Shown in pieces: positions 5,087-6,541 of a stretch of DNA of 6,541 bases. Both the position numbers and the translations under genes were made by a program. Each line of letters starts with the position of its first letter. Positions within the stretch are counted from its first letter, which is position 1. This DNA is from JANPJV01 sp031425695 (lineage in GTDB: Bacteria > Pseudomonadota > Gammaproteobacteria > Xanthomonadales > SZUA-5): the NCBI GenBank assembly GCA_031425695.1, contig JANPJV010000068.1, positions 1-6,541 of the forward strand. Reading direction: 5' to 3'. Below the pieces are notes generated by a model that saw only the letters and a program-made list of their open reading frames with translations, did not search any database and had not been told where the DNA came from.

Positions 5087-6133
5087 ATGGCCTCAATCAT
5101 TCCCCGCGGCGCCGTCTGGCGTGCTGTTGTTCGCAAGAAAGGTTACCCCACGCAGACCAAATCGTTCCCGACCAAGACACTCGCCAAGGTCTGGGCGGAT
5201 CGTATCGAGATGGAGCTAGCAACTGCCGAGGCCCGGGGGACAGTTGATGCCGGGCTCACGATCGCCGAGCTCGTGGACTGGTACCAGCGCGACGTCAGCA
5301 AGCTCAAGCGGATCTCGAAAACGCACTCTGGCAACTTAACCCGGATCCGCGAGGGTTTGGGCTCGATCCGGGCGACTAGGTTGACCGTAACCCAGATTGT
5401 CGAGTTCGTGCGCAAACGTCGCCAGGGCGAACACGTCAACGGAAACGGCGTAAAGGTCCCAGCGTGCGGTGCTTCCACCATGAGAGTGGAAATTGGCTAT
5501 TTGGCTGAGCTCTTTAAGCTTGCCACCTCCATGGGCAAGCTTACGATTGATCGCGATGTGGTTGCGGAGGCGCGGCCGGCGTTGCGCCTGGTGAAGCTCG
5601 TCGCGGCCTCTCAGAAGCGAGACCGACGGCCGACGGCCGAGGAGCTCAAGCGATTGCTCGAGCACTTCGAAAGAGCTGCCTGGCGGTCAGTGATCCCGAT
5701 GGTCGATATCGTGAATTTCGCGATCGCTTCGTCTCGGCGGCAATCGGAGATCACAAGACTCTTGTGGGCGGACTTCGATGAGGCCAAAGGGATCTGCATC
5801 CTGCGTGACGCAAAGCACCCTCGACGGAAGGCCGGCAACCATCGGACCTTTCCACTGCTGGGCGAGGCGTGGGAGATCGTAAAGCGCCAGCCACGCACGG
5901 CGGCAGAGATCTTCCCGTTCAATTCGAAATCGGTCGGAACGTCGTTCTTCCGGGCCTGCGAGGACCTACGGATCGAGGATCTTCACTTTCACGACCTGCG
6001 GCATGAGGCAACGTCGCGGCTGTTCGAGCAGGGGTACAGCATCGAACAGGTGGCGGCGGTGACGCTGCACGAGAGCTGGCAGGAACTAAAGCGCTACACG
6101 CAGCTCAGGCCGGAAAGCCTGCACCGCCCCTAG
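5087..6133 (+). CDS. int: Tyrosine recombinase / dusA-associated integrase
   Basis: The predicted 348-residue integrase should carry out site-specific insertion and excision of the island. Residues 1-55 form an N-terminal arm-binding-like part beginning MASIIPRGAVWRAVVRKKGYPTQ, residues about 56-170 a SAM-like core-binding part, and 180-348 the catalytic domain. Catalytic residues are recognisable: R218 in SRRQSEITRLLW, K243 in DAKHPRRKAGNHRTFPL, H302 and R305 in HDLRHEATSRLFEQG, H328 in TLHESWQELKRYTQL and nucleophile Y337. The usual Gly before the H328 position is Leu here; the catalytic set is otherwise complete, so the gene appears intact. The start fits the family N-terminus. No strong Shine-Dalgarno sequence is seen and a palindrome lies directly upstream. 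Its position divergent from dusA marks it as a dusA-associated integrase. By eye its codon third positions are less GC-rich than those of the neighbouring chromosomal genes, consistent with transfer. Confidence 0.95.
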   Translation: MASIIPRGAVWRAVVRKKGYPTQTKSFPTKTLAKVWADRIEMELATAEARGTVDAGLTIAELVDWYQRDVSKLKRISKTHSGNLTRIREGLGSIRATRLTVTQIVEFVRKRRQGEHVNGNGVKVPACGASTMRVEIGYLAELFKLATSMGKLTIDRDVVAEARPALRLVKLVAASQKRDRRPTAEELKRLLEHFERAAWRSVIPMVDIVNFAIASSRRQSEITRLLWADFDEAKGICILRDAKHPRRKAGNHRTFPLLGEAWEIVKRQPRTAAEIFPFNSKSVGTSFFRACEDLRIEDLHFHDLRHEATSRLFEQGYSIEQVAAVTLHESWQELKRYTQLRPESLHRP

Positions 6134-6136
6134 TCG

Positions 6137-6331
6137 TCATCTCGCAAGCGAGGTGAGCCACTTCCGGGTGAACAAGCGCTCACCATCGGAAACTTGGCGC
6201 TTCAGGCTCGGTGCCTCGAGGCGCTTCATGGCCTGAACAGTCGCATCGTCAGGGGACAGACGTACCGGCGCGCTGACCCGACCGGTCTGCGTGCTGGACG
6301 AATTGGTATCCCGTGAACTTGTGCGCTTCAT
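6137..6331 (-). CDS. Small basic hypothetical protein, island cargo
   Basis: The predicted 64-residue protein is basic and begins MKRTSSRDTNSSSTQTG, a Ser/Thr-rich, probably disordered stretch, followed by a more ordered part with RLSPDDATVQAMKRLEA and the C-terminal RLFTRKWLTSLAR. It has no signal peptide or membrane segment and I recognise no family. The ATG at 6331 is chosen because GAAGGGG lies 5 nt upstream and because it overlaps the stop of the preceding gene in ATGA, a sign of translational coupling; a GTG at 6349 would add six residues. It converges on int, with stops three bases apart. A partner or regulator of the upstream protein, or a small DNA-binding protein such as an excisionase, is possible, but there is no helix-turn-helix I can defend. 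Confidence 0.65.
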   Translation of the reverse strand: MKRTSSRDTNSSSTQTGRVSAPVRLSPDDATVQAMKRLEAPSLKRQVSDGERLFTRKWLTSLAR

Positions 6332-6541
6332 GACGGCCCCTTCGAGCACTGCTCAGCTATGGCGATTTCCAACTGCAATAGCTTACCGAACTTTTCCAGC
6401 CACCAACCGTGCAGGTCGTCATCTTTTTTCAGGAAGGTTCCCTGGGCTTCAGCTACGACGGAGAGGACGTAGACGACCTCTTTGCTGACCGGCGACACAA
6501 TTGGGTAGCAGATCAGTGATCCTTTCTCATCTTTGCTCAGG
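6328..6541 (-). CDS. C-terminal fragment of a cargo protein, weakly GAF-like
   Basis: A reading frame enters from the right edge and stays open for 70 codons before a TGA at 6328-6330, which overlaps the start of the small downstream gene (ATGA). The start is outside the window. Visible residues include GSLICYPIVSPVSKEVVYVL, then SVVAEAQGTFLKKDDDLHGW and WLEKFGKLLQLEIAIAEQC. A beta strand with a Cys-x-Pro-Ile-like element, a further strand (VVYVLSV), a Gly-Thr-Phe turn and a long amphipathic C-terminal helix is the pattern of the last part of a GAF domain. That assignment rests on pattern only. Frame openness, even codon use and the coupled downstream start support real coding. It is probably the upstream partner of the small gene in an island operon. 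Confidence 0.6.
   Translation of the reverse strand, partial: LSKDEKGSLICYPIVSPVSKEVVYVLSVVAEAQGTFLKKDDDLHGWWLEKFGKLLQLEIAIAEQCSKGPS

Noticed and set aside
6291..6488. A 65-codon + strand frame after int
   Set aside because: It is antisense to the two coupled minus-strand genes, which have a ribosome binding site and an ATGA overlap; no motif is present.

Overview
The window looks like a chromosomal segment of a GC-rich gammaproteobacterium, most likely of the Xanthomonadales/Lysobacterales. This is inferred mainly from the fused monothiol glutaredoxin-rhodanese protein, whose arrangement matches what I recall from Xanthomonas and Lysobacter, and from the GC-rich intergenic palindromes. No rRNA, tRNA or CRISPR array is visible.

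Layout, left to right. Bases 1-383 hold no gene but contain an array of inverted repeats built on a 201-bp tandem duplication. A short-form AMP nucleosidase (amn, 384-1160, +) follows. A GC-rich palindromic repeat (1173-1259) separates it from a convergent small lipoprotein gene (1280-1609, -). Next come two minus-strand genes 58 bp apart that probably form an operon: a CHAD-domain protein (2752-3675) and a CGFS monothiol glutaredoxin fused to a rhodanese domain (1770-2693). A 308-bp gene-free gap (3676-3983) holds a large imperfect inverted repeat. Then comes dusA, the tRNA-dihydrouridine synthase A gene (3984-4988, -).

The right third appears to be the left end of a genomic island. A tyrosine recombinase (5087-6133, +) sits head to head with dusA, 98 bp from its start. 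This is the arrangement of the known dusA-associated integrases, which insert at the 5' end of dusA and leave the gene readable from a new upstream sequence. The 98-bp interval carries four 10-bp-phased repeats and a near-perfect 26-bp palindrome ending 3 bp before the int start codon. Both are good candidates for recombinase, directionality-factor or repressor binding sites. Beyond int, two minus-strand cargo genes coupled by an ATGA overlap converge on it: the C-terminal end of a gene that runs off the window (weakly GAF-like) and a 64-residue basic protein I do not recognise. They are the least explained genes here, and the rest of the island lies to the right of the window.

The left genes are housekeeping or stress functions: adenine salvage, Fe-S/sulfur handling, polyphosphate-linked CHAD and tRNA modification. 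The right part is mobile. The most interesting signals are the dusA/int junction with its repeats, the three-part glutaredoxin fusion with a cysteine-less IscA-like middle domain, and the alternating-orientation repeat array upstream of amn.
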